A stretch of 64,000 nucleotides of DNA from Silene conica (GCA_029255685.2 CM055315.2:47535705-47599704); one strand, 5' to 3'; shown: positions 32,050-44,215, numbered from the stretch's first letter. Notes: generated by a model not told the origin, from the sequence alone. Numbers and translations: made by a program.

Positions 32050-33165
32050 CTATAACTCTGGGTTCCAAAACATTGGCTTGAAATTATTTATAGTATCATC
32101 AACTATAGTTTCAATTCTCGTACCGTTTTGTCCCAAGTTAAGTTCATCATGAATTCCTTGAATCTCGCGTTCTTCATTTTCTAGCTCCGGAGGATCTTCC
32201 CTTGATAACCAAAAGTCTGGTTCGTCTAGCTTTTCCTCTTCGTCATGTAAAGGCTTATTAAAGGCATTATCTTCATCAAAGATAACATGAATACTCTCTT
32301 CTATGCATAAGGTATGCTTGTTGAAAACTTTATAGGCTTTACTGTGGTCAGAATATCCTATAAAAATTGCTTCATTGCTTTTAGGGTCAAATTTGCTTAA
32401 TCTTTTTTTACAATTGTTGTGTACGAAACATTTACTCCCAAAACATCTTAAATGAGATATATTAGGTTTACGACCACGTAGAAGTTCATAAGGTGTCTTT
32501 TTAAGGATAGGTCTGATCATGGCACGATTATAAATATAGCAAGCTGTACTAATAGCCTCATCCCAAAAGTTTCTAGGTAGACCACTACAAAGAAGCATTG
32601 TTCTAGCCATGTCATCTAGGGTTCTATTCATACGTTCTACGACTCCATTCTGTTGTAGGGTTCTAGGTGCCGAGAAGTTATGTCCAACAACGTTGGTCTT
32701 ACAAAACTCAATAAAGGCATGATTGTCAAACTCAGTTCCATGGTCAGTACGAATTGTTACTAGGTTAGATTTATATTTGTTTTGGACAAGTTTCATGAGA
32801 CTAACAAATTCATCGAATGGTTGTTCTTTAGAATGAAGAAAGATTGGCCAAACAAATCTAGAATAGTCATCAATTAGAACGAAGACGTACCTGGAACCGC
32901 CTCTGCTTCTTACCTTCATAGGGCCACACAGATCCATGTGTAATAGTTCAAGAGCTTGTTCTGTACTTACCACTCTTTTCGGCTTAAAGGATGATCTGAC
33001 GTAATTGCAACGAGCACATGTGTCACACATCTTTTCTTGATCAAATTTTATCTTTGAGAGACCTTCGACCAAGTCCCATTTTTTCAGCTTACTTATAATA
33101 GGTAAGCTAATATGACCAAATCTCTTATGCCATAGACCTGGATCATCTACATAACTTTCATGCAA
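32050..33165 (-). pseudogene. Integrase of SIRE pol
   Basis: It joins cDNA into the genome. Reading leftward: the zinc-binding part GLWHKRFGHIS (about 33140) with CDTCARCNY, giving the HHCC finger; then the catalytic core with HMDLCGPMKV (Asp), TIRTDHGTEFDNHAF (Asp) and NGVVERMNRTLDDMART (Glu), the DDE triad; then LKKTPYELLRGRKPN and CFVHNNCKKRLSKFDPKS, typical copia C-terminal text. It is 371 codons and open, the best-kept part of the element. The frame ends at a stop near 32050 before RT, so the polyprotein is broken overall. Confidence 0.92.
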
Positions 33166-33566
33166 CAGAGAGAGTTAGTAGGTACGACGTTTAAATCAAT
33201 CATATAGACATTTTTCTTTGTATGACCTTCAAGGATTACTTTACTTGTACCTTCCAAAATTATACGACATACGTCTGCATGAAAAACAACTTTGTTTCCT
33301 TTGACGCATAATTGAGATATACTTATTAGATTATGTTTGAGACCGTTTACCAGGTATACATCACTTATAGCATGAGATGATGAAATACCAATCTTACCGA
33401 CTCCTATGATCTTTCCCTTCTTATTGTCTCCGAAGGTAACTTTTCCTCCGTCAAAGGGTTTTAAGGATAATAATAGGTTTACGTCGCCTGTCATATGTCT
33501 TGAGCATCCACTGTCAAGATACCACAAATTATTCTCCTTAGCGAGGAACTGTACATATAAATTCAA
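33147..33566 (-). pseudogene. Protease region of SIRE gag-pol
   Basis: The aspartic protease that matures Gag-Pol. NLWYLDSGCSRHMTGDV (about 33525) holds the catalytic DSG and is the SIRE-type form of the motif. GGKVTFGDNKKGKIIGVG and HNLISISQLCVKG follow, the usual bridge to the pre-integrase region. The frame overlaps the integrase frame by 19 bases in a different phase, so a frameshift lies near 33150. Confidence 0.88.
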
Positions 33567-33803
33567 AGACAGGATTTAGGTACCCAAGCATACTTGGGAC
33601 CTTTGTAGCTAGTAATCACAAATACATTTTCCTTCTTAACCCATACTTGTCTAATGTTAGATCTTTTGTGTTTGTAATAGTTAGGTTTTGATGTTTTTGT
33701 GTATGTCTTAGGTTATACTTTTGGTGTCCATTTTTTTTGTGTTGATGATTGAGGAGTTTGTTTGGTTCTATTTTTCTTTTCTTCGTAGTCAAAGGACATG
33801 TCA

Positions 33804-35899
33804 TCAAAACCATCTGTGGTCATTGTTTCTTTCCTCGACGTTATCTTCATCACTACCAGTAATAGAAATAGTGTCGTTTGGTATACCTAAGGATTTGACG
33901 AATTTAACTCCGGTTTTAAAGTCTTGTGCATGTTTTACACAGTTTTCCCGAAGATGTCCAGTATGACCGCAATAAGTGCATATCAAATACTCATGTAGGT
34001 CAACATATTTTCTTCTCCTAAAGTCTCGGTCTGTGGGACTTTGTTTACACTTTGAGTGATCCCTTCTACCATAACATTCGTGACCTAGTCCCATCTTCAT
34101 GTTGTTGTCGGATTGTTCAGTCAAGAAGTTTAGTACGTTAGTACTTCCTTCCCGTTTGTCGTGAACTTTCCGTGCATGAAGAAGGAGTTCTTTTAAAGAA
34201 TTTATTTCCTTTTTACAGGCACTATGGTTGATGTTGCTAGATTCTCTTAGTTTTTGAATGTCTTTTATAAAGTCAGAAACTATATTAGCATGTTCCGTTT
34301 TGATATTAGATAAGTTGAATTCTAGATCCATGATTTTCTTTTCGAGTATTTCAACTTCTTCTAGATGAGTCTCATCTTCAACGACTGTTGTAGATTTGGA
34401 CTTTAGAAGCTCATTAGCCTTCCTCAATTCTGAAGTTATAGCTTCATTAGCTGTAACTTTTGATTGAAGCTCTTTAATGTTGATTTTTAGTTTTGAGATT
34501 ATAGCTTCATTAGCTATAACTTTAGACTCAAGAACTTTTTTCTCAGACATTACAGTTTCCAATTTAACATTTGTTTCAATGTTAATTTAGGATTTTAGTT
34601 TCTTAGCTTTGGCTTTGAGAAGTTGATTTTCCTCAGCAATATCAAGGATCTGTTCTTTCAAGTCGTCAATTTCAAGACTTCGTTCATGACATTGGTCTAG
34701 GTTTTCTATAAGTATTTAATTAACATAGCCTTAGACAGATTTTTGACTTGACTATTAAGTTGTAAAAAGTTTACCTCTTGGTCTTCGTCATCAAAGTCGG
34801 ATTCTCCAAGGAGACAAATTTTTGATGCGTCGTCTTCATCATGGTCGTCGGAGATTAGATCTAGGCTGACGTTGCTTAAGCATAGGTTAGCTACCTCATC
34901 CTCTTCTGATTCCTCGTCATCTTCAGATTCTAATTCTCCCCCAACATGAAGCAAGCATCACCTTTTTGAATTCGGTTTTGCTCTTTTTCCTTTTGGATTT
35001 TTCCTTGATTTTGTCCCAGCTTGGATAATCCTTGATCATGGAATCTTTTTGACCGCATTTGAAACATCCTATTTTAAAAAATGCTTGATTATAGTAAGTC
35101 TTCTTCTTGCCAACTGTCTTATTGTTGGGGTTTTTGTATCTTCCTTTAAAAACTGCTCTCTTAAATCGTCCTGCGAATAGAACTTTTTCGTCTTCTAGTT
35201 CTTGTTCGCATTCCTCGCTTGTGGAGGCTTGAAGTGCGACGCCTTTCCTTTAAGGCCGTCATCATCCTCTTTGTTTAACATGACCTCATGAGCCATTAGA
35301 GATCCTAGAAGTTCTTGGTAAGTCATTTGTGATAGATCACGTGCTTCCTCAATGGCCGTGACTTTAGGTTGCCTCTTCTTAGTGAGACCTCTAAGAATCT
35401 TTCGAATGATATCTTCAGAGTCGATCTTCCTACCAAGGTTCCGTAATTCATTGATAATGCAAGAAAATCGTGCAGACATGCTATCAATAGATTCATTCTT
35501 TTCCATAATGAAAAATTCATATCTTTGAATAAGCAAATCTATATGATGTTTCTTGAGTAAAAATGTTCCTTCGTAGGCATGTTCTAGACCGTCCCATATT
35601 TCCTTAGCGGAATTACAAGATGAAAATCGGTCAAACTCTGAAATTATCATACCGTTTTGTAAGAAACTCATGGCCTTCGAATTTTTCTCGGCTATCTTGT
35701 AGTCGGCTTCCACATAGTCACTTTCCATCTTTTCGTAGGTAGTTCCATTTGCGGCGGCGACCAAGATTTTCTTTGGTCTGGTTTGAATGATCTTCCAACA
35801 TTCCCAATTACATCCCTTGATGTAGTGGGTCATCATGTTCTTCCATAAACTGTAGTTCTTACCATCGAAGATATGACACTTAAGGTGTTTGAAATCCAT
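33804..35899 (-). pseudogene. gag of the SIRE-type element
   Basis: The N-terminal part (35899-35195) starts MDFKHLKCHIFDGKNYSLWK and contains the UBN2-type core with CNSAKEIWDGLEHAYEG, as in copia gag. The middle part (34954-34706, and 34562 leftward) is acidic, then a long coiled coil rich in Leu, Ile, Lys and Glu with a repeated SKLKINIKELQSKVTANEA-like unit. A zinc knuckle CTYCGHTGHLRENC lies near 33970. Breaks occur around 34970-35190 and 34570-34700. The start ATG 35899 lies about 70 bases after the primer site, a sensible gag start. Confidence 0.88.
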
Positions 35900-35971
35900 T
35901 GTAGATAGAGTATATAATATAGAATCAATAACAGGATCAATCTCAGGCGGTTAGGCGATCAAGAGCATGAG

Positions 35972-35983
35972 GCTCTGATACCA
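35972..35983 (-). other. Primer binding site of the SIRE-type element
   Basis: On the minus strand TGGTATCAGAGC (initiator-Met) lies two bases from the end of the 5' LTR, which starts at 35986 on the + strand. Confidence 0.92.
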
Positions 35984-35985
35984 AT

Positions 35986-36119
35986 TGAAGAGTCTATTGA
36001 TATGAATATACTCAAGAAGAGGGGGGGTGGGGTTGAATTGAGTATGCCTCCTTTTTCGATTCTTCTTTGATGTGTGTGTTGGTATGTTGAATAACGAGTA
36101 AAACAATAAATATAAGAGA
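35986..36119 (-). repeat. 5' LTR of SIRE element, first piece
   Basis: Matches 24791-24925 of the left LTR (TGAAGAGTCTATTGATATG...). It is cut by the LINE at 36120; the LTR resumes at 40569. Confidence 0.9.
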
Positions 36120-36836
36120 GATTCAATAAGGGGCTGAATGTCAAGGACAAGTTGTTTAGAATTGGGTGCAGCCCAGATGCATTTTGCTGTAGCTGTGGTA
36201 ATATGACTGAAACCATTGAGCATCTATTTCTATTTTGCCCATACAATGCCAGAATAAGATTCAGACTCTCAAACTGGCTGAACAAACCCCTACCTACAAT
36301 TGATCATATGGGTACTTTGAACCATCAACAAAAGGACTGGAAAATAATGGCAGTCACTACTACAAAAATAGGCTTAGAGAACTGTTGAAATTAGCTTTAG
36401 AGAGCGCCTCCAATTCAGTGTTCTCTAAAGCTTAGAGAACTGTTATAAGAAGCGTTTTGTATACAGAATCATAGAGAACAGTTGGAATGAGCTTTAGAGA
36501 ACACTGATAAGCATTCTCTTTTCCTAGGAAAAGAGAACGGTTGGGTAAGCCAACAGTTCTCTATTCGTCTAATTTTTTTAAAAAATAAATAAATAATAAT
36601 CTCGTACGTATTTTACAAATGAAGAAATACCGTACGATTAATTACCATCCAAAGCACCGTCCATTCTAAAATACATACGCTCTATACAAGTTTTTAATTT
36701 ACAAATGACAAATTAAACAACCTATGATATTTCTATCATTAATAGTTGCACAACCTATTGGGACGGACGAAGTACTGAATAATAGTTGCAAGCAGCAGAT
36801 ATAAAGCATTGGCATCCTGTTTCTGGTGAACTCAAA

Positions 36837-36902
36837 CTAGTAGTTAGATGACTCAGATCCATCCATTGGCTTTGCTTCTGCACTCTTGTTCATGTTGTCC
36901 AC
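36837..36902 (-). pseudogene. Captured last-exon-like fragment in CACTA 2
   Basis: On the minus strand a T-rich stretch ending CAG precedes an open 22-codon frame reading VDNMNKSAEAKPMDGSESSNY and a TAG. The acceptor, the acidic Ser/Lys-rich tail and the stop look like the last exon of a host gene. I do not recognise the gene. Confidence 0.45.
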
Positions 36903-37234
36903 CTGTTCAAATGTGATAACTAGGTCATATAGAACTCTTAACTCATAAAAGAACTACATAAAACATTGTTTGACACGAAACAGTCAACTAAAAATTGACC
37001 AACAGTTAGTCAGGAATAGACGAACACACTTTTGATAAGTATTTATATAGCAATATGGCTATGCAGTTGGTAAATTACCTTTTTACTAGAGTGCAGTCAC
37101 TGCAGGTGGAGTATCTGATTTTTTCGACAAAGACGATAATGTAGACTTCTATTCTTACAGGCAAGCATGGGTTCAAATTTTAGCTCTAGGTAAGTAAAGT
37201 CATGATAAATTGGCAGATTGCAGCAGTCTTACTT

Positions 37235-37747
37235 TTACGAGTTGTGAGTTAGTTCGAGAACATAAGCCCCTCTGCCACTAGTGTGATACCCACAAGCATA
37301 GGAATTTGCGGAGCAAGCAGTCCCGCCAAACTGGAACAACGCACCTGGCAGCCAAATAAAAACAAATAATGCGAATTCAGACAAAGTAAAGTCAGGAGAA
37401 ATAGGCAGATCACAGTAGTTTTACTTTTAAGAGAGTCTTACTTTTACGAGTTGTGAGTTAGTTTGAGAACATAAGCCCCTCTGCCACTAGTGTAATACCC
37501 ACAAGCATAGGAATTTGTTAAGCAAGCAGTCCTGCCAAACCAGACCAATGCACCTGGCAGGCCAAATAAAAAACAAATAATGGGAATGCAGATTAAGTAA
37601 AGTCAGGAGAAATAGGAAGATCACAACAATCTTACTTTTATGAGTTGTGAGGTAGTTCGAGAACATAAGCCCCTCTGCCACCAGTGTGATACCCATAAGC
37701 ATCGAAAATTGCGAAGCAAGCAGTCCCGCCAAACCAGACCAACGCAC
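37235..37747 (-). repeat. Three copies of a 110-bp exon-like unit in CACTA 2
   Basis: Copies at 37235-37344, 37444-37553 and 37638-37747, 194-209 bp apart. On the minus strand each follows TGCCAG, a splice-acceptor-like end after T-rich sequence. In one frame all three are open to the same stop and end with text like GYHTSGRGAYVLELTHNS. In a second frame the third copy alone is open and hydrophobic (ASQFSMLMGITLVAEGLMFS), so the true frame is not certain. Spacers (ACAAATAATGCGAAT, GTCAGGAGAAATAGG) are also shared, so a unit of about 200 bp was duplicated. Confidence 0.7.
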
Positions 37748-40568
37748 CTGGCAGACCAAATAAAAAAACAAATAATGCGAATGCAGACAAAGTAGTTAAG
37801 GACAAAGAACGGGGCGGCTAAAGCTTTTTCTTACTACGAGGCTTTAGAAGGGGTAGTTCTTATATCGCGCTGTATCCGCATAAGGTCTTGTCTATATTCT
37901 CTAAATATATGATGTACCATTAACTAACTAGAGGGAGTCTCCCGAAAACCATTATGACCGTCAACATCTGATGTATCTTAAAGAGAGCACATAATTAGGT
38001 CTATCATAAGAAGAGACAAACCTAAAAGGGTTTATTTTGACGCTCAAGTTGTCATACTCGGGATCAAAGTACGGCCATGCCATTATATTACCTTCAACTT
38101 CAAACACTCAAGATCTTCCAGATAACAAATAACTAGATAAACAAATCAATATTTATAAACAGTCATAACTATCACATCTAGTAAAAGATAAATGACTTGT
38201 TGAACGGTCTGCGCAACAAATCAATGATTTTGAATATGTTTTTTTTGTTTGGTAATGATGTAAGTTTAATGGATGAACATTAGTAAATATACATATTTAG
38301 TGAAACCCAGAAATCCCCCTAATACAGGTGATGACGAGGGTCGAAACGTGTCTGAGTCGAGATTAGTTACAACTTAAAGTAGTTGGGTGCAGCATGGTGT
38401 AATACAAGTTACACCAATCTGTAAGAAAATACAGAGTGTAGGTGAATGATGCCCTTGTATGGAACCTGGAGCGCTATTCGCTCGTGTTTTACACCCAACA
38501 AACCAACATGACTCATGACAGCTTAAGTGTAGCTAAACAGTTTACCTATCAGTAGGAAAAAGTAGGATAAAATTTGCTCTACATAACCCATTTATGCATA
38601 CTCAGAACATCCTATTCCGAATCTCTTAACTTCTATTTACAAAGGAAAACATTACAACAATCAATATAGCAAGCTCCTATCAATAACGTTGTCACTGACT
38701 CATTTCCATCTAGGAATGACCGGATAAAACGATGAAAGCTTTTATTTACATAGGGATACAGAGAAGCCATTTAAGATATGCTCACCATTTTATACAACTG
38801 ACTTTTACATCACAATTCTCGGTGTCAACCCATATATTTTCCACCGAAAATAACCCTTCATCACATCATTAGTCGATTTTCATCCCAAAACCAACTAGCC
38901 AACGTACAAGGGTTTGGCAGGTCATAATTTGTTGATTCATCTAGATAAACTCTTAATCTAAATTCAATTCAATATTGACTACAGTTTCATATGCTTATTA
39001 AGAACATAAGTACATAACTATCCGTAACCACACAATCAAGTTCAGTCTCTCTGAAAAGCAGGACAAAACCCTTTTGTTTGTTTTTGTTGATGCCTGTATC
39101 TGCATATCAGAATGCAACCTGCACAAAACTACATGCAACGACAACCACAGAGATACGAGAAACACAATATCTTGAGGAATGTCCCTACGATATGGGATCC
39201 CGCATTTAAGTAGTGTCATTTCTAGGTTGGTAATTTTGGTCCCCAGCTATGGTGAATTGGACACACCTTCTTCAACATTATGCGAAAGATCTCCACAACA
39301 TTAATATATCTATACTATATGAGATAAGGCTCATAATTTGGATTTGGTAATATTGGCCTATCTATTAGTAGAAGTCGTGAGTTTGAAGTGATGAAGGTTG
39401 ATTGGGGTTGAGTGTTAAGGAACTATTTACAAGGCAGAGAGAATGTATCGATAAAGGAGTGAAAAAAAAGGGAGTTTACTCTGAAAAGAAATGTAAAAGG
39501 ATCCTCACGGGCGTAGTCTACGAGGCAACAAGAGAAGTCATCAAAGCTGTGTCTACAGGCTCGACTAAACAAAAGCGAACCATCTCTTCCACCAGCTGTC
39601 GGTGATGTAAATGAAAGCAGAAGCGGGGAATCTTGGAAAATTGGCGAAAATCCGATCCCAAAATCTTCATTGAGATATGACCTACCCAAATATGCCAATA
39701 AAATCAACAAAGATGAACATAAACAACAAAGCCTTCTTACCCAGAAACAATTGGATCAAGTAGTGCTGATAATAGAAATACTAATATTTGGGTATGAAGG
39801 TGAAATCCTAATTTGAGTGGTTATTGAATTTAACTGCAAAATTACGAGTAAAACTGAAAATTGTAGTTTTAACCAATAGTTGGTGGTGCATATGACGGAG
39901 AGGCGGGGTAGTTAAGACGTTTTTACCTGGGTTGCTGCCAATTGGAGGTGGAGATGACGCATGAAGATGGTGGTATTGACGAAAGGTGCCAGAAGTCTGG
40001 AACTTTACAAATAGAGAAGAAGATATCAATTTTGGGGTAAAAGGGCTGCGTGTTTAATTATTTTATTCTCTAATAATTAATAAATAATAAATTAATATAA
40101 TAATATAAATAAGAATAGGTGCTTTATTATACCCATCACATAGATAACGGTTATTATTCTAGGCGTTTTATATTATAGTTTTACATAACAGTTTTGTCTT
40201 TAGAGCGTTCTCTATTAATGTGGAAGACGCTTATCTAATTAGAGTGTTCTCTATCTAGTGTTACTTATTCCATTAATTCTACTAGTGAGTGATGTTGAAT
40301 GCTTACTACTACCATGCCTGGATGCAACGGAATAATGCAAGAGTACTTGGGACACTCCTACATCCTGAGAAGGTGGTAGAAAACATCAAGAAAGATGTGC
40401 ATTATCGAGTAAAAATGTTCACTGGTGGCAGCAGTAACAATTAGGTTGATGAGTCCTTTTAGACAGTAGCTTGTTTGTATGACTTGGGTGCCCTGGTTCC
40501 CAAGCTCTAAATGCATCTGCACTTATACTTTTTCGTCTATAATATATTCTCACATTTTACCAAAAATA

Positions 40569-40996
40569 AATAAATAAAAGAGACACAATATTTTTGAAGT
40601 GGTTCCGTTTCACAAATCGAAACCTACGTCCACTATTCTCGATTAATAAAATTAGTACCTCTCTCCGGATTACAATTTTATCAACCCAACTCGTACAACT
40701 TTGATGTTAGTTGTAACTCAAACTAGATACCGTAAAATACCTAGCTAGCTTCAAGTACCGTGAAATACTTGATTACAACGAGTACCATTAAATACTCAAA
40801 CTATCTTACGTAAATAAGATAAAACTTCAATAAGTTTTTCATGTTCACAATCTTGAACGAGTAAGAACGATTTGAGCACGTGAGTCTTGTAACGGAATAT
40901 GACAATTTAAGCGCGAATAACGAACGAAATAAGCGGCGGCGTTTTTCTCTCTTGATTTGCGCGCGTGTGTGTAATAATGTATTATGAGTATTCTTT
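40569..40996 (-). repeat. 5' LTR of SIRE element, second piece
   Basis: It continues the LTR after the LINE (matches about 24912-25350 of the left LTR, for example the GTGGTTC and CGTGAAATA blocks) and stops at about 40996. The last roughly 1 kb of the LTR is missing. Confidence 0.85.
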
Positions 40997-41909
40997 TTTG
41001 TCCTCTCGGTACACTGGACAGTTCCGCGTCCAATGCCCAGTCTTGTGGCAATGGTGGTACTCAATGTTACCGTCTTTGCTCTTAGTGTTGCCTTGTGAGC
41101 TACTTGTCTCACCAGGCGCACTCTTACTGAATCCGGCTTTCTTAAACTTTAGTGGCTTAGGTAAAGTTAGCTTGCCATGAGCCTTAGCCTTACCCTTGCC
41201 CTTGTTAGCAATCACGAGAGCATCTTGCTTCATGCTCCCACTCAGTTTTAGATCCTTCCCGGTCTGTACGAGAAGGGAGTGTAGCTCATGAGGACTTTTC
41301 TTCATGTCATTCATGTAATAGTTGGCCCTGAAAAGAGCAAAACAATCATGAAGTGAATGAAGCATAGGGTCAATGACTATGCTCTCACTGATTTCGCAAT
41401 TAAGTGCCTCCAGTTTCTCGACATTCTCGATCATATCAAGAATGTGTGGGCTAACTGGTTTGCCCCTTCTGGAGTTTCGCATCAAAGAAGCGACATGTAT
41501 GCTCATAGGTAACGATTCTCAGTGCTTTTGAGAACTCGTTAGTGAGCGTGGTGAAAATCTTATTTGCACCTTGGGCTATGAAGCACCTATGCAAATTGGG
41601 TTCCATTGCAAAGATGAGTACGTTCTTTATCGCATCCACTTCCATAACGAAATCACTATACGCGAGTGATGCGTTGACTCCCGCATTGGGGCCTGGATTT
41701 GGCGGTATTGACTCAGTCAAGTACTTCAGGTTACCGTCAGCAATGGCAGCATTCTGCAATGATGCCTCCCAGTCCGCAAAGTTGGACCCATCATTCTTCA
41801 GTTGCGTGGACTGATTCATGTGGTCCATAAAAGCTTTAAGCTAGGATTCGCGTCTGAGTGTGACACTTGGCATTGGGTCATCAATATGGCCAGCCATTTC
41901 GTTATGCAG
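40997..41909 (-). pseudogene. Copia gag fragment of another element
   Basis: The frames 41828-41451 and 41506-40982 together give a copia gag. It has a start-like MDHMNQSTQLKNDGSNFADW, the UBN2-type core with IKNVLIFAMEPNLHRCF (compare LKNVLIFSMEPDLQ in the gag at 6813), a basic Lys-rich part (KGKGKAKAHGK) and a zinc knuckle CHKTGHWTRNC whose first half reads HHCHKTGH, so one Cys of CX2C is replaced. The frames overlap, so one frameshift near 41460-41500 separates them. LTR and pol of this element are not seen; the left edge abuts the SIRE LTR and the right edge the LTR at 41910. Confidence 0.85.
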
Positions 41910-43906
41910 TGTAACACCCCGTAATTTCCAAGTCTTTATATATCTTTAAAATCTTATTTTAGTAATAATAATGATCTACAATAACTAAAAGTCCATTTAA
42001 TATATATTGTTTTTGACAATTATATTAAAATGCCCGTCTTAAACTTATACTCCTTAAACTTGTGAAACGCTACTCTGTCCTTGTTACTAATTTTAAGATA
42101 TTTTAAATGCATATCTAGATTTTGCTTATAAAATAAAAGTTTTAGCTCTTTTCCTTAGCTTTCCAACGTCACCTAAAACGACTTAATCGGAGTTCTATGG
42201 AGGAAATTATGCTGGAAATACGAAAGGCTATCATAGATAATCCGCCGACGAGACTTTCGCTCGTTGCTACCTCTTCCTCTTGGCTTAAAAATTCGACACA
42301 TGGGCATTAGCACCTCTTACACTTGGCATAAAGAACTTAGACACCTGCCCTAATCACTCCTTCCACATGTACTAATAAGACTCTCGACAGATGGCCTAAA
42401 GCCCTCGACACATGGCCTAATCTACGACACTTGGCACTACTATTTTGACACATGGTGAGGAGGGGCAAGTTAAGTTCCTTGCTGCCCAAGGTTACCTTGG
42501 CATGCAAGTACTTGTCCATCTGTGATAAAACACCTTCTTTCCTCTATTTTTCGGCTGGTACACACCAAACACAACACTGGTTACATGTATCTTCACCTTC
42601 AACCTTAAGACGATCCTAGAATCTTCGTTTTTTATCTGTTTTCGACGGTTCTCGCGCCATTCTTCTCCTCTCCTCGTTCTCCTCCTTTCTAAATAAGAAG
42701 TTTTCATTTCCTCCTCTTCGTTACAAATTTCGAAATCCTAGCTTTGACCCAAGCTAGATACTTTCGTTTTTAACATCTCCTTTTGATTGTAGGATTCGAG
42801 TCAAGTGGTCCGGAGGGCGATACATACGTGATTGACGAGATTTTGGACTAAAAGGTAACGGTGACGGGTTACTCGACTTTAATCGTCTATGTTTGCATCT
42901 ACCCTATATGCTAGTAATATTTAGTATACTAGAAATGTGTGTTGATTAATTAGTTGCTTGATTAGGTTTATAAATCATATGTTTGAATGAATTTCATCTT
43001 GCATGGTTGTGTTGGATGATATTCTAGTTGTGGAAATTGATTAAGAATTGTATTTTTAAATGAGGTTATAATCATTAAGGATGTTTAGATTGATAGTCTC
43101 ACAATTTCATAGAGTTTTGTTATATTTATGGATTTCATAATGTTTCAGCATCTTGACAAATCTGTCCGTCGTCTTGTAAAATTTATTTCGCCATCTTAGA
43201 TTATCCTTCTTTGAAAAAGTTAAGAATAGACTCCTATTTATTTTAAGTGTAGAGTCTACCTCTAAAATTTCGTAATTTTCTTACATGTCGTTTGTCTAGA
43301 ATAAAATATTTACGAACATCGCGTTGAAATACTCGCAAAACAGAAAGTATCTCAAAGACTATTTCGAAAACCATTTTTATACTTTGAAACTATTCTAGGT
43401 CTTTTCCATAATTAAACTTTGAAAAGTTTATATGATGTTAGGAGTTTGTTTTCCCCAAAATGTTTTGTTAAACCCGTTTTATGAAGCAATAGTTTTAATG
43501 CGACGGTTTCTAACATACTGTAAAGATCAGATTATAAACCCCTTTTAAGTTCGTCTTTTAGAAATGGTTCTTTGATGAAGATTTTATCTAAAAGTATTAT
43601 TAATCCGACCCAACTAGCCTTGTAACATTTCGGTTTTATTTGAATTAATTATGAATTTTACGGCAGAGGACAGCTGTAATGTGAAATGCATTTAAAACTT
43701 TTGTTTCATTACTCAATCCGTGTGTTCATTTTCCACATGGAACGGATATAAGTGTTGTCTTATTTATCGATTGTTAGCTCATGTATGTTTAAATGAGTTG
43801 GTTAACGGTTATGTTAGCTTAAATTATGATTTGATGACGGTTATGTTATCTTAAGTTGAGTCGGATAACGGTTATGTTGCCTCGCTTATGTTTAGGTGGC
43901 GGTTAT
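41910..43906 (+). repeat. Long gypsy LTR fragment (Tekay-like)
   Basis: It starts TGTAACACCCCGTAATTTCC. About 850-900 bp in it has TTGTAGGATTCGAG and GTGATTGACGAG...AAGGTAACGGTGACGGG, which resembles GGAGAAGATTTAGAGGATCC...GAGGTGACGATAATGAG at 14226-14320 of the solo LTR, so the two belong to one broad LTR group. It has no gene. It is interrupted at 43906 by the CACTA element, and I do not see it resume after 58342. Confidence 0.65.
43795..43906 (+). repeat. Degenerate tandem repeat, AACGGTTATGTT unit
   Basis: Four copies of a 30-35 bp unit built on AACGGTTATGTTAGCTT lie at the end of the LTR fragment, directly before the CACTA insertion point. Confidence 0.7.
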
Positions 43907-44215
43907 CACTACAAGAAAACGCAAAACAGGCGACGAAAAATTGGCGACTGCAGACAGTAGTCGCCAAATTGGCGACTAAGAATAAATATTGGTGACTGAA
44001 ATCAGTCGCCAATTTGGCGACTGTAAGTTTTCCTAAACTTTTTTCCCACGGACACATAAAAGCGATTGAAAATGAGGTTTGGCGACTGTATTCAGTCCCC
44101 AAAATTGGCGACTGAACAAGAAGTCGCCAAATAGGAATAGTGCAGTCGCCAAATTGGCGACTGAAACGGGGCAGTCGCCAATTTGGTAAGTTCAGTCGCC
44201 AAATTTCTGGACAAA
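43907..44215 (+). repeat. Subterminal GGCGACTG repeats of CACTA 3
   Basis: More than a dozen GGCGACT / AGTCGCC units on both strands within 310 bp of the left end. In CACTA elements such units bind the TNPA-type protein, so this is likely the transposase-binding region. Confidence 0.8.

Larger units (their letters stand above)
36355..40287 (+). mobile_element. Non-autonomous CACTA transposon 2 with captured exons
   Basis: Ends CACTACTACAAAAATAGG and, reversed at the right, CACTAGTAGAATTAATGG; duplication AGT (36352-36354 and 40288-40290). Excision restores the LINE frame. Both ends carry repeats of AGAGAAC and CTTTAGAG units. No transposase is seen. The body has exon-like pieces with splice signals on the minus strand (36837-36902 and three copies at 37235-37747). 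The remaining 37750-40100 shows no recognised gene; a richer stretch at about 39480-39710 is open on both strands but I cannot identify it. Confidence 0.9.
36120..40568 (+). mobile_element. 5'-truncated LINE split by CACTA 2
   Basis: The LINE parts are 36120-36354 and 40291-40568, about 510 bp, + strand, ending TTACC and an A-rich tail. Duplications of about 15 bp flank it: AATAAATATAAGAGA (36105-36119) and AATAAATAAAAGAGA (40569-40583). The coding part, RIGCSPDAFCCSCGNMTETI...HLFLFCPYN, is the zf-RVT zinc motif found after LINE reverse transcriptase. The frame continues past the CACTA element as HAWMQRNNARVLGTLLHPEK and ends GGSSNN-stop. It inserted into the SIRE LTR. Confidence 0.88.
24791..40996 (-). 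mobile_element. SIRE-type copia retrotransposon, right LTR truncated
   Basis: Minus-strand element. Its left (3') LTR is 24791-26334. The internal region runs from RNase H at the left to gag at the right, with an initiator-Met primer site at 35972-35983. The right (5') LTR starts at 35986 and is split by a LINE (36120-40568). It resumes until about 40996, where it stops after some 560 of 1544 bp and copia gag of another element begins. Domain order gag-PR-IN-RT-RNase H is that of copia. The long coiled-coil gag and the DSGCSRHMTG protease motif point to the SIRE group. Five bases before the left LTR, CCCTT, would be one target copy; the other is lost. Confidence 0.88.

Noticed and set aside
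39402-39710. Possible captured first exon in CACTA 2 on either strand
   Set aside because: Open on both strands and somewhat GC-richer, but no splice signal pair or recognisable protein.
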